DNA from: Stigmatella aurantiaca | Lineage (GTDB): Bacteria; Myxococcota; Myxococcia; Myxococcales; Myxococcaceae | Assembly: GCF_900109545.1 (NCBI RefSeq) | Contig: NZ_FOAP01000002.1 | Location: 372,001 to 436,000, forward strand | Reading direction: 5' to 3' | DNA length: 64,000 nucleotides | Part shown: positions 57,501-64,000 of the stretch, piece by piece | Position numbering within the stretch: the stretch's first letter is position 1 | Layout: each line of letters starts with the position of its first letter | Made by a program: the position numbers and the translations under genes | The notes under the pieces: generated by a model | What the model was told of the DNA's origin: nothing | Database searches by the model: none | Seen by the model: the letters and a program-made list of their open reading frames with translations, nothing else

Positions 57501-60340
57501 CCGGCACCTGGGCCTCCACGGGTGCAATGACCGAGGCTCGCATTAGACACACGGCCACGCTGCTGGCTGACGGCAAGGTGCTCGTCGCTGGCCGCGGAAA
57601 CCTCCACTACGGCGTCATCCCCAGCACCGAGGTGTACGATCCAGCCACCGGCACCTGGGCCCGCATGGTTCCCATGACCCAGGCTCGCGAGGACTACAGA
57701 CTCATCCTGCTACTCGACGGCAGGGTGCTCGCTGCCGGCGGTGCCGACACTGTGGCTACCGCTGAGGTGTACCAGCAGCAGGGGGCCAACCCTGCCTGGC
57801 GGCCCGTCATTGCGGGCATCTTCCCCAGCAGCCCGCTGGAGGCCAGGAGTGTCTTTACCGTGCACGGCTCACGCTTGCGCGGGCTGTCAGAGGCGAGCAG
57901 CGGCACCACCTCGTCCTCGTCGAGCGACGCCCCCCTGCTGACCCTGAGCGATCTCTCGCGAGGCCGGGTGCTGGCCTTGCCCTTCCAGGACTTTTCACGC
58001 ACGCACATCACCGCCCAGCTCCCCCCGCTGCCCGCCGGTAAGTACCTGCTGTCCGTCAGCGTCAACGGGCTAGCCGCCACCACGGTGCTCGACATCGCCG
58101 CAGAGCCGGACACCACGCTGCCCACGGTGACACTCACCGAGCCGGCCGAGGGCGCGACGCTGACTGGGACCGTGACTGTCTCGGCCACAGCCCTGGACGA
58201 CAGCGCTGTCACCCGCGTCGAGTTCTACGACGGCAACACGCTGCTGGGGGCAGACACAGTCCCCCCCTTCAGCCTCTCCTGGAACACGAGGACGGCGGCC
58301 AATGGCCCCCACCTGCTCACGGCGAAGGCCTTTGACACCGTGGGGCAGCCGGTAACCTCGACCGGAGTGAATGTGACGCTGAACAACGATCTGACCCCGC
58401 CCACCGTGGCCATCTCCGCCCCCGCGGCGGGCGCCACCGTGACGGGCACCGTGACCGCCACCGCGACAGCCACGGACAACCGGTACGTCGACTACGTCGA
58501 CTTCCATGACGGTGCCAGGCGGCTGTGCCGCGCCTACTGGACCCCGTACACCTGCGACTGGAACACGCGCTCAGGGCCCAACGGTTCTCGCACGCTCATC
58601 GTGAAGGCGTATGACTACGCAGGCAATGAGGGCGTCGCCACGGTGACGGTGACGGCCACCAACGAGCTCACGCTCACGGTGGCGCTCACCGCTCCAGCCA
58701 AGGGCGCGACGCTGGCCGGCATCGTCTCCCTCACGGCCACGGCCAGCAACGCTCTGGGGGGCATCTCCCGGGTGGAGTTCTTCGTGGGCAGCACGCAGGT
58801 GGGCTCCGACACCACGGTCCCGTACTCCATCAGCTACGACACCCGGAATCTGCCCAACGGCGGCCAGACGCTCACGGCCCGGGTGTATGACACCCTGGGC
58901 AATGTGGCGGACTCCGCCCCCGTGAACGTGACCTTCAACAATGACTTCCTCCCGCCCACGGTGACACTCACCGCGCCAGCGGCGGGCGCGACGCTCTTGG
59001 GGACCGTGGCCCTCTCGGCCACAGCCTCCGACAACTTCGCGGTCACCCGGGTCGAGTTCTACGACGGAGCGATGCTGCTACAGACGGTCACCGCCGCTCC
59101 CTATGGCATCTCCTGGGACACGAGGACCGCGCCCAATGGTGCCCACGTGCTCACCGCGAAGGCTTATGACGCCGTGGGACACTCCACCACCTCGGCCGGA
59201 GTGAGCGTGACGCTGAACAACGATCGGGTCGCACCTACCGTGGCCTTCTCCGCCCCCGCGGCAGGAGCCACGGTGAGTGGCACCCTCACCCTGAGGGCAA
59301 CCGCCACGGACAACGTGGCCGTCACCCGCGTCGAGTTCCATGACGGCAGCACCCTGTTGAGCACCGACACCTCCGCGCCCTACACCTATAGCTGGAACAC
59401 GCTCACGAGCCCCAACGGGGAGCACCTGCTCATGGCGAAGGCGTATGACGCCACGGGGAACATCGGCATCGCCGAGGTGGCGGTGACGGTGAACAACGAC
59501 TTCACCCCGCCCACCGTGACACTCACCGCGCCGGCCGAAGGCGCCACGGTGAGCGGCACCCTCTCTCTTGCGGCGACGGCCAGTGACGACCGGGCCCTGA
59601 CCAAGGTGGCCTTCTTCGTCGGTAACACCCAGGTGGGCGTGGACACCGCGCCGTCCTACACCTTCAGCTACAACACCCGGAACCTGCCCAACGGAGCCCA
59701 TGTCCTCACCGCCAAGGCCTATGACGCCGCGGGCAACGTGGGCACCTCCGCTCCGGTGAACGTCACCTTCGAGAATGACTTCACCCCGCCCACGGTGACA
59801 CTCACCGCGCCGGCCGAGGGCGACACGCTCACCGGCACCGTCGTCCTCTCGGCCACCGCCAGTGCCGACCGAGCCCTGAGCAGGGTGGCCTTCTTCGTGG
59901 GCACCACCCAGGTGGGGAGCGACAGCACAGCGCCCTACTCCTACAGCTACAACACCCGGGGCCTGTCCAATGGAGCCAAGGTCCTCACCGCCAAGGCCTA
60001 TGACAGCCTGGGCAATGTGGGCACCTCCGCTCCGGTGAACGTCACGTTCTCCAATGACCTTACCGTGCCGACGACGTCCCTCACTTCGCCGGCCAGTGGC
60101 TCCACGGTCTCTGGCGTGGTGCAGATCGAAGCGATCGCGAGTGACGGCCAGAGCACCATCGCCAAGGTGGACTTCTACCAGGGCGCCCTGCTGCTGGGCA
60201 CCGACACCACAGCGCCATACTCCTGGTCCTGGGACACCACCAAGGCCTCCACTGGCAACCAGACGCTGAAGTCACGGGCGTGGGATGCGGCCGGCAACTC
60301 GGCCTACAGCTCTAATGTCACGGTGACAGTGACTCGCTAG
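54599..60340 (+). CDS. Giant Kelch-repeat plus Ig-like surface lipoprotein
   Basis: The 1913-residue protein has a lipoprotein-like signal ([12 protein letters not shown] at about residues 31-42). I count 21 Kelch units of about 49 residues ([16 protein letters not shown] ... [15 protein letters not shown]) over residues 65-1058. An E-set/TIG-like linker domain (about 1065-1165) follows, then eight Ig-like units of about 92 residues ([20 protein letters not shown] ... VTRVEFYDG) to the end. The start has GGGGGAC at proper spacing. This architecture suits adhesion or carbohydrate binding at the cell surface; no ligand is known. The long open frame on the opposite strand is an artefact of the repeat and GC content. 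Confidence 0.9.
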   Translation: MLRLDGTGSPPHSSSNHRQQGSGAALLRPLAAALVLVIGSCSPPAPEASLEPVVQRPAELAAAPGWIPAGSMTQPRFNHTATLLPDGKVLVAGGSASSGTALVNAELYDPATGTWTATGSLAEGRSLHTATLLPNGKVLVTGGVGNVHVYHASAELYDPATGTWTATGSLSRTRYGHTATLLPDGKVLVAGGSASSGTALVNAELYDPATGTWTATGSLSQARNGHTATRLSNGKVLVAGGLNISSNAVVSAELYDPAAGTWTATGALAQARSHHTATVLTDGKVLVAGGSNPFSSVPTHGEVYDPATGTWTLTRPLNQARSGHAATPLPDGRVLIAGGSTSVEVYEPATGSWTPLRPLLWPRSGITATLLPNGKVLVAGRSNDEFIRPDAELYDATTGEWADTNALAQARVDPTATLLPRGKVLVAGGDFNGTTVAQAEIYEPASGTWIGTAPLGQARSRHTALLLPQGKVLVAGGHSGTHSLTSAELYEPATGAWAPTGPLAQARERHTATLLPDGKVLVSGGLDGTHSLTSAELYDPATGTWAPTGPMTQARSSHTATLLPDGNVLVAGGLDGTNFLATAEVYNPVTGTWTATGSLVQAGAHHTATLLPEGKVLVAGGDFNSAPLPRAELYDPAAGTWSSTGSLAQAREHHTATLLHDGRVLVTGGGGGANTSLASAEVYTPGTGAWAPARAPAQARSHHTATLLPDGKVLIGSGQFNNAPLSGAELYDPVIGTWYLTGRMGQARASYAATLLTDGRVLVTGGSSSGTSLRSAELYNPATSTWTTTGPMAQARSQHTATLLPDGRVLVVGGDGTYNSPSTAEVYNPITGTWAPAGSLALSRYNHTTTVLDNGRVLVVGGFSYLASAEVYDPVTGLWAPTGAPAQEREGHTATLLPDGKVLVIGGGSYVIGAEVYNPVTGTWTPTVPMAQPRSDHTATLLTNGKVLVAGGGSNGGPVGVEVYDPATGTWASTGAMTEARIRHTATLLADGKVLVAGRGNLHYGVIPSTEVYDPATGTWARMVPMTQAREDYRLILLLDGRVLAAGGADTVATAEVYQQQGANPAWRPVIAGIFPSSPLEARSVFTVHGSRLRGLSEASSGTTSSSSSDAPLLTLSDLSRGRVLALPFQDFSRTHITAQLPPLPAGKYLLSVSVNGLAATTVLDIAAEPDTTLPTVTLTEPAEGATLTGTVTVSATALDDSAVTRVEFYDGNTLLGADTVPPFSLSWNTRTAANGPHLLTAKAFDTVGQPVTSTGVNVTLNNDLTPPTVAISAPAAGATVTGTVTATATATDNRYVDYVDFHDGARRLCRAYWTPYTCDWNTRSGPNGSRTLIVKAYDYAGNEGVATVTVTATNELTLTVALTAPAKGATLAGIVSLTATASNALGGISRVEFFVGSTQVGSDTTVPYSISYDTRNLPNGGQTLTARVYDTLGNVADSAPVNVTFNNDFLPPTVTLTAPAAGATLLGTVALSATASDNFAVTRVEFYDGAMLLQTVTAAPYGISWDTRTAPNGAHVLTAKAYDAVGHSTTSAGVSVTLNNDRVAPTVAFSAPAAGATVSGTLTLRATATDNVAVTRVEFHDGSTLLSTDTSAPYTYSWNTLTSPNGEHLLMAKAYDATGNIGIAEVAVTVNNDFTPPTVTLTAPAEGATVSGTLSLAATASDDRALTKVAFFVGNTQVGVDTAPSYTFSYNTRNLPNGAHVLTAKAYDAAGNVGTSAPVNVTFENDFTPPTVTLTAPAEGDTLTGTVVLSATASADRALSRVAFFVGTTQVGSDSTAPYSYSYNTRGLSNGAKVLTAKAYDSLGNVGTSAPVNVTFSNDLTVPTTSLTSPASGSTVSGVVQIEAIASDGQSTIAKVDFYQGALLLGTDTTAPYSWSWDTTKASTGNQTLKSRAWDAAGNSAYSSNVTVTVTR
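54833..55251 (+). repeat. 125-bp perfect duplication between Kelch units 1 and 3
   Basis: Bases 54833-54957 are identical to 55127-55251 (offset 294, i.e. two Kelch units). The intervening unit is divergent. Such perfect identity among otherwise variable units indicates recent duplication or gene conversion. Confidence 0.85.
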
Positions 60341-60359
60341 CCCGCCGCTCCGGTGAACA

Positions 60360-60380
60360 GGGCTGGCTCCAGTCCAGCCC
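60360..60380 (+). terminator. Hairpin after the Kelch/Ig gene
   Basis: GGGCTGG (60360-60366) and CCAGCCC (60374-60380) form a perfect 7-bp stem with a 7-base loop, starting 20 bases after the stop codon. No T-run follows, so its role as terminator is only probable. Confidence 0.4.
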
Positions 60381-60425
60381 ATGTCGCGAAGGAGGCCGAG
60401 TGGAGCCAGCGTGAGTGGACGATGA

Positions 60426-60551
60426 CAACCAACGCAGAGACGGCAAAGAGTACGAGCATGGCAGGAGGAAGGAGGCCCGCAGAGCACCTTCGCGGAGTTC
60501 TTGGAGCAAGTCCTGCGCACTCGGAGAGGCCTCTACTGGCTGGGGGAATAG
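60426..60551 (+). pseudogene. Degenerate reading-frame tail upstream of the MazF-like gene
   Basis: In the frame that stops at 60549-60551 the sequence reads STFAEFLEQVLRTRRGLYWL and ends in GE, with GC-rich third positions like a real gene. It has no start and an in-frame stop at 60423. It may be the end of a decayed gene, possibly a lost antitoxin or other neighbour. A different frame encodes a 47-residue ORF (60422-60565) whose TGA overlaps the toxin ATG, but its third positions do not look coding. Confidence 0.3.
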
Positions 60552-60561
60552 CGAGCACCCA

Positions 60562-60957
60562 ATGAAGACGGATACAGGAGAGCATCCAGGCACACCTCCC
60601 GTGAGAATCCACCGCGGAGATATCTTCTGGCTCGGGCCCGATGACTCAAGGGGCCCTGTCCCGGCTTATTCCCATCCCCACGTGGTGGTTCAGGACGACG
60701 TCTTCAACCACTCGCGCATCACCACCGTGGTCGTATGCGCACTGACGTCGAACCTGCACCGGGCCACCGAGCCAGGAAACGTTCTGCTGGAGGTGGGCGA
60801 AGGAAACCTTCCCAAGCAGAGCGTGGTGGTCGTCTCGCAGATCTCATCGGTCGACAAGGCCCGCCTGGGTGAACGCATCGGGTCCCTGTCCAGCACGCGA
60901 GTGGACCAGATTCTGGCTGGTCTGCGCTTCCAGCAGGTGTCGTTCTTCAACCGGTAG
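60562..60957 (+). CDS. MazF/PemK-family endoribonuclease toxin
   Basis: The 131-residue protein has the PemK/MazF fold signature: RIHRGDIFWLGPDDSRGPVP, SHPHVVVQDDVFNHSRITTV, ALTSNLHRATEPGNVLLEVG, and the C-terminal VSQISSVDKARLGERIGSLS. MazF enzymes cut mRNA at short sequences and stop growth. A GTG at 60601 (VRIHRG) is an alternative, shorter start. No recognisable MazE-type antitoxin precedes it; Myxococcus also has a solitary MazF controlled by an unrelated regulator. The last 50 or so bases of the gene are duplicated at 61.82 kb. Confidence 0.87.
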   Translation: MKTDTGEHPGTPPVRIHRGDIFWLGPDDSRGPVPAYSHPHVVVQDDVFNHSRITTVVVCALTSNLHRATEPGNVLLEVGEGNLPKQSVVVVSQISSVDKARLGERIGSLSSTRVDQILAGLRFQQVSFFNR

Positions 60958-60960
60958 CTA

Positions 60961-61037
60961 ACCCGATACGCCGCCGTGGACGGCCCGGGCGTGGCGCGCG
61001 AGGCGGATCCGGCGCTCAACCTGGAGGTTCTGGGTCG
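60961..61037 (+). pseudogene. Fragment of a TIM44/zinc-ribbon paralogue
   Basis: Starting just after the toxin stop, one frame reads RYAAVDGPGVAREADPALNL followed by EVLGR. It corresponds to RHAAPVDGLGEARRADPALN in the protein encoded at 45.6-47.5 kb. Over 58 bases (60976-61033 against 46565-46622) I count 50 identities. It overlaps the last codons of the opposite-strand DUSAM gene. Confidence 0.6.
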
Positions 61038-61804
61038 TCCAAGTACGCGAGTTGCTCCTCGGCGGCACGGCGGAATCTCGGGACAACTTCCACTGCCAGC
61101 CAGTCGCGAATTTGCTGGCGTGCCCCTTCGAGATCGCCAGCGTCCTGCAATTCCGCCATCCGGTCCATGGCGCTCTCAAGCCGGTCTGAGGCCTCATGGA
61201 GGCGCCCCATGATCTGCCCGAGAAGCGCCCCTGCGCGCTCAGGGCTTGCCAGAGCCTCTTCCGTCTCGGCCTCGCTCATGCCCACGTCAGCGGCGGACCG
61301 TCGCAGGAAAGTGCGCATTCCCTCGTTGAGTTCCAGTGGGTGCCCTTGCTGAACACGATGCAGAAAGATCGGGACTAGAGCCCGATCGGAGAGCTTCAGA
61401 TCGACCTGTCCGCTCGCGGCAACCGACTTGAGCCGGGTCATCTCGCGGAGCATGGCTTCGGCGCGCTCCCGGTACAGCGGTACAACCTCAACGGAGAGCA
61501 CCTCTTCCATCTGCCTGCACGCACCGTCCAGGTCCCCATCATCCCGGAGGTCATACGCCCGGATTGTGGCCGCGCCGAGTTGGGCTGAGCCCTCACGGAT
61601 GCGACGCCTGATCTCCCCCAGCAGCGAGGTGGCCGTGGGAACACTGCGTAGAGCGTTCTCTGCGTCCTCTGGAGAGAGCGCTACCTCTTCTGCTGACCGC
61701 TGTAAGAGAGCGCGCACCTCGTCCGAAAGTTCGAGCGGTTCACCGCGCTCGATCACGCGCTGTCCCAGGGCGCGAATGGGTTCCCAATCGATCTCACCGG
61801 TCAT
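61016..61804 (-). CDS. Tandem DUSAM-domain protein
   Basis: The 262-residue protein is built of two similar halves. The first runs from IDWEPIRALGQRVIERGEPL and EVRALLQRSAEEVALSPEDA to MEEVLSVEVVPLYRERAEAM. The second runs from LVPIFLHRVQQGHPLELNEG and RRSAADVGMSEAETEEALAS to IRDWLAVEVVPRFRRAAEEQ. This is the DUSAM domain (DUF2379 type) known from Stigmatella and Myxococcus. It is helical and probably mediates protein contacts; the function is unknown. The gene lies between the toxin gene and a copy of the toxin 3' end, on the opposite strand. Confidence 0.82.
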   Translation of the reverse strand: MTGEIDWEPIRALGQRVIERGEPLELSDEVRALLQRSAEEVALSPEDAENALRSVPTATSLLGEIRRRIREGSAQLGAATIRAYDLRDDGDLDGACRQMEEVLSVEVVPLYRERAEAMLREMTRLKSVAASGQVDLKLSDRALVPIFLHRVQQGHPLELNEGMRTFLRRSAADVGMSEAETEEALASPERAGALLGQIMGRLHEASDRLESAMDRMAELQDAGDLEGARQQIRDWLAVEVVPRFRRAAEEQLAYLDDPEPPG

Positions 61805-61817
61805 GGTGGCCTTCTGC

Positions 61818-61870
61818 CCAGATTCTGGCCGGTCTGCGATTCCAGCAGGTGTCGTTCTTCAACCGGTAGC
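61818..61870 (+). pseudogene. Duplicated 3' end of the MazF-like gene
   Basis: These 53 bases match 60906-60958 with two mismatches and encode QILAGLRFQQVSFFNR plus the stop codon. The copy lies just upstream of the DUSAM start codon, in the same orientation as the intact toxin gene, so the two copies flank the DUSAM gene as direct repeats 912 bases apart. Confidence 0.9.
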
Positions 61871-61922
61871 CCCCGTTCCACGTGCGGCACGGCCACGGGA
61901 ACGGGAGCCTGAAACGGCGGTT

Positions 61923-63056
61923 CTAGTTCAGCGCCGTCACCGCGACCTTGGCGGTCGTGCCGTTCTTCTCGGAATCCTGCGAGTAGGCGCCGAGCTTGAA
62001 GTACAGGTCCACGGCACTCCACGACGCGGTGTTGTAGGTGAACGACTTCGACGTGCCGTTGACCGTCACCGTCACCGTGGAGCCCACCAGCTTGATGACG
62101 TAGTCGATGTTCTGCCCCAGCGCGATGCCGCTCTTGATGAGGATCCGCTGCTCGCTGTCCCCGAAGTTCTTCTTCACCCCCATCAAGATGTCGCCGTTCG
62201 TCCAGCGCAGCTTCAGCAGCTCCGAGCCGCCCGTCTGCTCACCATGGATCTGGCCGATGATGATCTGTCCCGTGGCCGGTTGCTGAAGCACCTTCATCGA
62301 CACGGAGAGCGTGCGCGTCACGCCCATGTTCCAGGTGGCCTTCCCTCGCAGCTCCGAGCGGGGATAGTGGGAGTTGGCGGTCGAGCCCGCCCCCGACGGC
62401 ACCGAGAACGTCATCGCCCCGGTCGAGCCGTCCGTGAAGAAGTACTTGTCCGTGTAGGCGTTGATGGGGTCGACCTGCTTGACCTGGAGTGACCCGTCCA
62501 ACGTCTGGAGCCGGTAGCCGGACAGATCGAAGTTCTGTCCCGGCGCCTTGCCCGGATCGAGCGCGGGCGCGGAGCAGTTGCCCGCCCCGTTCGTCCAGAT
62601 CTCCAGCTCCGACAGGCTGACCCAGGTGTTGACGTCGCTACCGGTGCTCAGCACCCGCACGTACCGGGCTGCCCGGCCGCCGAAGCTGTAGGGCTTCAGC
62701 GCCGCCGTCGTGCCGCTGTTCGTGCCGGTGAACACCGTGCTCCAGGTGGTGCCGTCCGCTGACGCCTGGAGCCTGAGGTTGTACTTGCGCGAATCGCCGT
62801 TGTACCAGGCGAGGTTGGCGTAGGCGACCTGGTGGCAACTGCCCAGGTCGTACTGGAGCCATTGCTCGCCTTCGCTGGCGTTCGCCGACCAACGCGTGTT
62901 CAGCCACCCATCGTTCGCGTTGACCGGCAGGTTGGTGTCACTGCCGCTGGCGCTGATGTTCTCATCCGGAATGCCCAGCTTCGTTTGCGCGAGCGCGGGC
63001 ACCGACACCAGCGTGGCCGCCGCGGCGATCAGGAGGGACTGCTTGAGCGTTGGCAT
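61923..63056 (-). CDS. Secreted PL7 alginate-lyase-like enzyme with CBM32/F5-8C module
   Basis: The 377-residue protein has a signal peptide (SLLIAAAATLVSVPALA). A discoidin/CBM32-type module follows (about residues 30-155; NDGWLNTRWSANASEGEQWL, RYVRVLSTGSDVNTWVSLSE). The C-terminal jelly-roll domain (about 175-377) carries the three family-7 polysaccharide lyase motifs: RSELR, QIH and YFKLGAYSQ. It should cleave alginate or a related uronate polymer by beta-elimination outside the cell. It starts 12 bases before the end of nothing else but lies 12 bases after the chitinase stop, so the two secreted glycan-degrading enzymes are likely co-transcribed. Confidence 0.88.
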   Translation of the reverse strand: MPTLKQSLLIAAAATLVSVPALAQTKLGIPDENISASGSDTNLPVNANDGWLNTRWSANASEGEQWLQYDLGSCHQVAYANLAWYNGDSRKYNLRLQASADGTTWSTVFTGTNSGTTAALKPYSFGGRAARYVRVLSTGSDVNTWVSLSELEIWTNGAGNCSAPALDPGKAPGQNFDLSGYRLQTLDGSLQVKQVDPINAYTDKYFFTDGSTGAMTFSVPSGAGSTANSHYPRSELRGKATWNMGVTRTLSVSMKVLQQPATGQIIIGQIHGEQTGGSELLKLRWTNGDILMGVKKNFGDSEQRILIKSGIALGQNIDYVIKLVGSTVTVTVNGTSKSFTYNTASWSAVDLYFKLGAYSQDSEKNGTTAKVAVTALN

Positions 63057-63068
63057 GGCTTCACCCTC

Positions 63069-64000
63069 TCAGCGGATCGAGGAGTCGATGGCGCGCAGCA
63101 GGGACTGCTCGCTGGAGCTGCTCACGTCTCCGGCCAGCTCCCAGATCATGATGCCGCCGTACTGCTTGGCCAGCGTGGCCTTGGCGCGCATCGTCGCCAG
63201 CCCGTTGTACGAGTACTGGGCCCCGTTCACGTTGAGCCAGTCGGTGCTCGGCGCGTTCGAGTAGCTCGCCAGGATGTCCTTGTAGAGCACGTACTTGCTG
63301 CTCGACCCGCCGCAGTTGCCCCAGCAGTACCCATAGAACGGCACGCCGAGGACGATCTTGTCGTTCGCCACGCCCTTGTTCGAATAGAAGTTCAGCGCCG
63401 TCTGCGCCTGCGCGTAGCTGGAGTGCTCGCCCGCGCCCGTCCAGGTGCCCGTGTTGTCGTAGGACATGACGGTGATGAAGTCGAAGGAGCGCAGCGTCGT
63501 GTCCGACATGCCGTGCTGCATCCACTGCGACACGGCCGCCGTCACCGGCAGGCCGCGCGGCCGGGCCTTGGCGATCAGCTTCGCGATGAACGTGTCATAC
63601 ACCGCGCCCATGCGGTCCGGCGCCTCCACGTCCACGTCGATGCCGTCCATGTTGTTGGAGACCACGTAGTTGATGATGTGGTCCACGAAGGCATCCACCC
63701 GGGCAGGCTGGTAGAAAGGCGCGATCCGGTCATCGCCGCCACCGCCGCACAGCGAGGGGAACACCTTCACGCCCTTGGCGTGCGCGGCGTTCACGAACGT
63801 CGCCAGGTCGCTCGCCGGCGCCAGTTGGAGCTGCCCGTTCGCATCGCCCAGGGCGAACGCCAGGTTCACGTGCGTGAGCTTGTCGAAGTCCACCTTGCCC
63901 ACCCAGCTCGCGTAGGAGCCGTACCAGTTCGGCAGGTAGCCCACGACGCGCTTCCGCCCGGTGGGAGGCGGCGTGGTGCCCCCGGACAGGCCGGAGATGG
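63069..64000 (-). CDS. GH18 chitinase, N-terminus beyond the window
   Basis: This glycoside hydrolase family 18 catalytic domain should hydrolyse chitin or related N-acetylglucosamine polymers. The domain starts VVGYLPNWYGSYASWVGKVD. The catalytic DxxDxDxE motif is complete (MDGIDVDVEAP), and the substrate-cleft segments ITVMSYDNTGTW and GGIMIWELAGDVS are present. The frame stays open to the window edge through a Gly/Thr/Pro linker (SGGTTPPPTGRKR), so the gene continues and probably has an N-terminal binding module. The stop is 12 bases before the alginate-lyase-like gene. Confidence 0.93.
   Translation of the reverse strand, partial: ISGLSGGTTPPPTGRKRVVGYLPNWYGSYASWVGKVDFDKLTHVNLAFALGDANGQLQLAPASDLATFVNAAHAKGVKVFPSLCGGGGDDRIAPFYQPARVDAFVDHIINYVVSNNMDGIDVDVEAPDRMGAVYDTFIAKLIAKARPRGLPVTAAVSQWMQHGMSDTTLRSFDFITVMSYDNTGTWTGAGEHSSYAQAQTALNFYSNKGVANDKIVLGVPFYGYCWGNCGGSSSKYVLYKDILASYSNAPSTDWLNVNGAQYSYNGLATMRAKATLAKQYGGIMIWELAGDVSSSSEQSLLRAIDSSIR

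Noticed and set aside
60422-60565. 47-codon ORF with ATGA overlap as the antitoxin of the MazF-like gene
   Set aside because: Its third codon positions are far less GC-rich than those of neighbouring genes, and the sequence matches no antitoxin family I know; kept only as a finding to test, not as a gene.
60906-61870. Insertion sequence bounded by the 53-base direct repeats
   Set aside because: The interval has no transposase and no terminal inverted repeats, and the repeats are far longer than normal target-site duplications.

Overview
The window is high-GC, densely packed bacterial chromosome with a myxobacterial signature. Lineage markers are a protein with two DUSAM domains (described from Stigmatella and Myxococcus), a DUF2381 protein, a small heat-shock protein very close to Stigmatella aurantiaca HspA/SP21 as I remember it, many secreted repeat lipoproteins, and a solitary MazF-like toxin. 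I infer Cystobacterineae, most likely Stigmatella or a close relative. I see no rRNA, tRNA, CRISPR array, insertion sequence or phage module.

From 0 to 27 kb the content is mostly core metabolism and housekeeping. guaB and guaA flank an opposite-strand lipoprotein gene. They are followed by a hydroxyisobutyryl-CoA hydrolase-like gene, two Cys-rich metal-binding-type proteins and an S46 peptidase. A long minus-strand run (about 9.8-22.9 kb) reads, in transcription order: acyl-CoA carboxylase beta, acyl-CoA dehydrogenase, an unknown gene, meaB, rnc, a cyclophilin, era, der, a YfgM-like TPR protein, bamB-like, a Nudix enzyme, an RNase H-fold protein and a membrane protein. The der/yfgM/bamB grouping matches the conserved outer-membrane-assembly neighbourhood. 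A YtxH protein, an MHS-type transporter, an epoxide hydrolase and hsp20 with its terminator complete this part.

From 27 to 45 kb there are signalling, iron and accessory functions. A receiver (with Glu at the phospho-site), a double-domain KaiC-like ATPase and a GAF histidine kinase form one operon. A TonB siderophore receptor is divergent from DUF3649, PepSY and DUF3325 membrane genes. Next comes a two-gene unit encoding a stand-alone VioB/RebD-N-terminal-like protein and a secreted Kelch-like protein. These are followed by VTT, GAF and beta-rich outer-membrane-type genes, sthA, a DUF1592/DUF1552 pair behind a sigma-54-type promoter, and an enoyl-CoA hydratase.

From 45 to 64 kb the region is rich in repeats and rearrangements. 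It holds a TIM44/zinc-ribbon/TerB-like protein, two tandem RCC1 lipoproteins of identical length (14 x 50 residues each) with duplicated leaders, and a DUF2381-lipoprotein unit that was duplicated and then partly deleted. It continues with a 1913-residue Kelch plus Ig-like surface protein, a MazF-like toxin whose 3' end is duplicated on the far side of a DUSAM gene, and a PL7 alginate-lyase-like enzyme next to a GH18 chitinase that runs off the window end. Gene remnants at 16.6, 53.8, 60.5, 61.0 and 61.8 kb show repeated duplication and decay.
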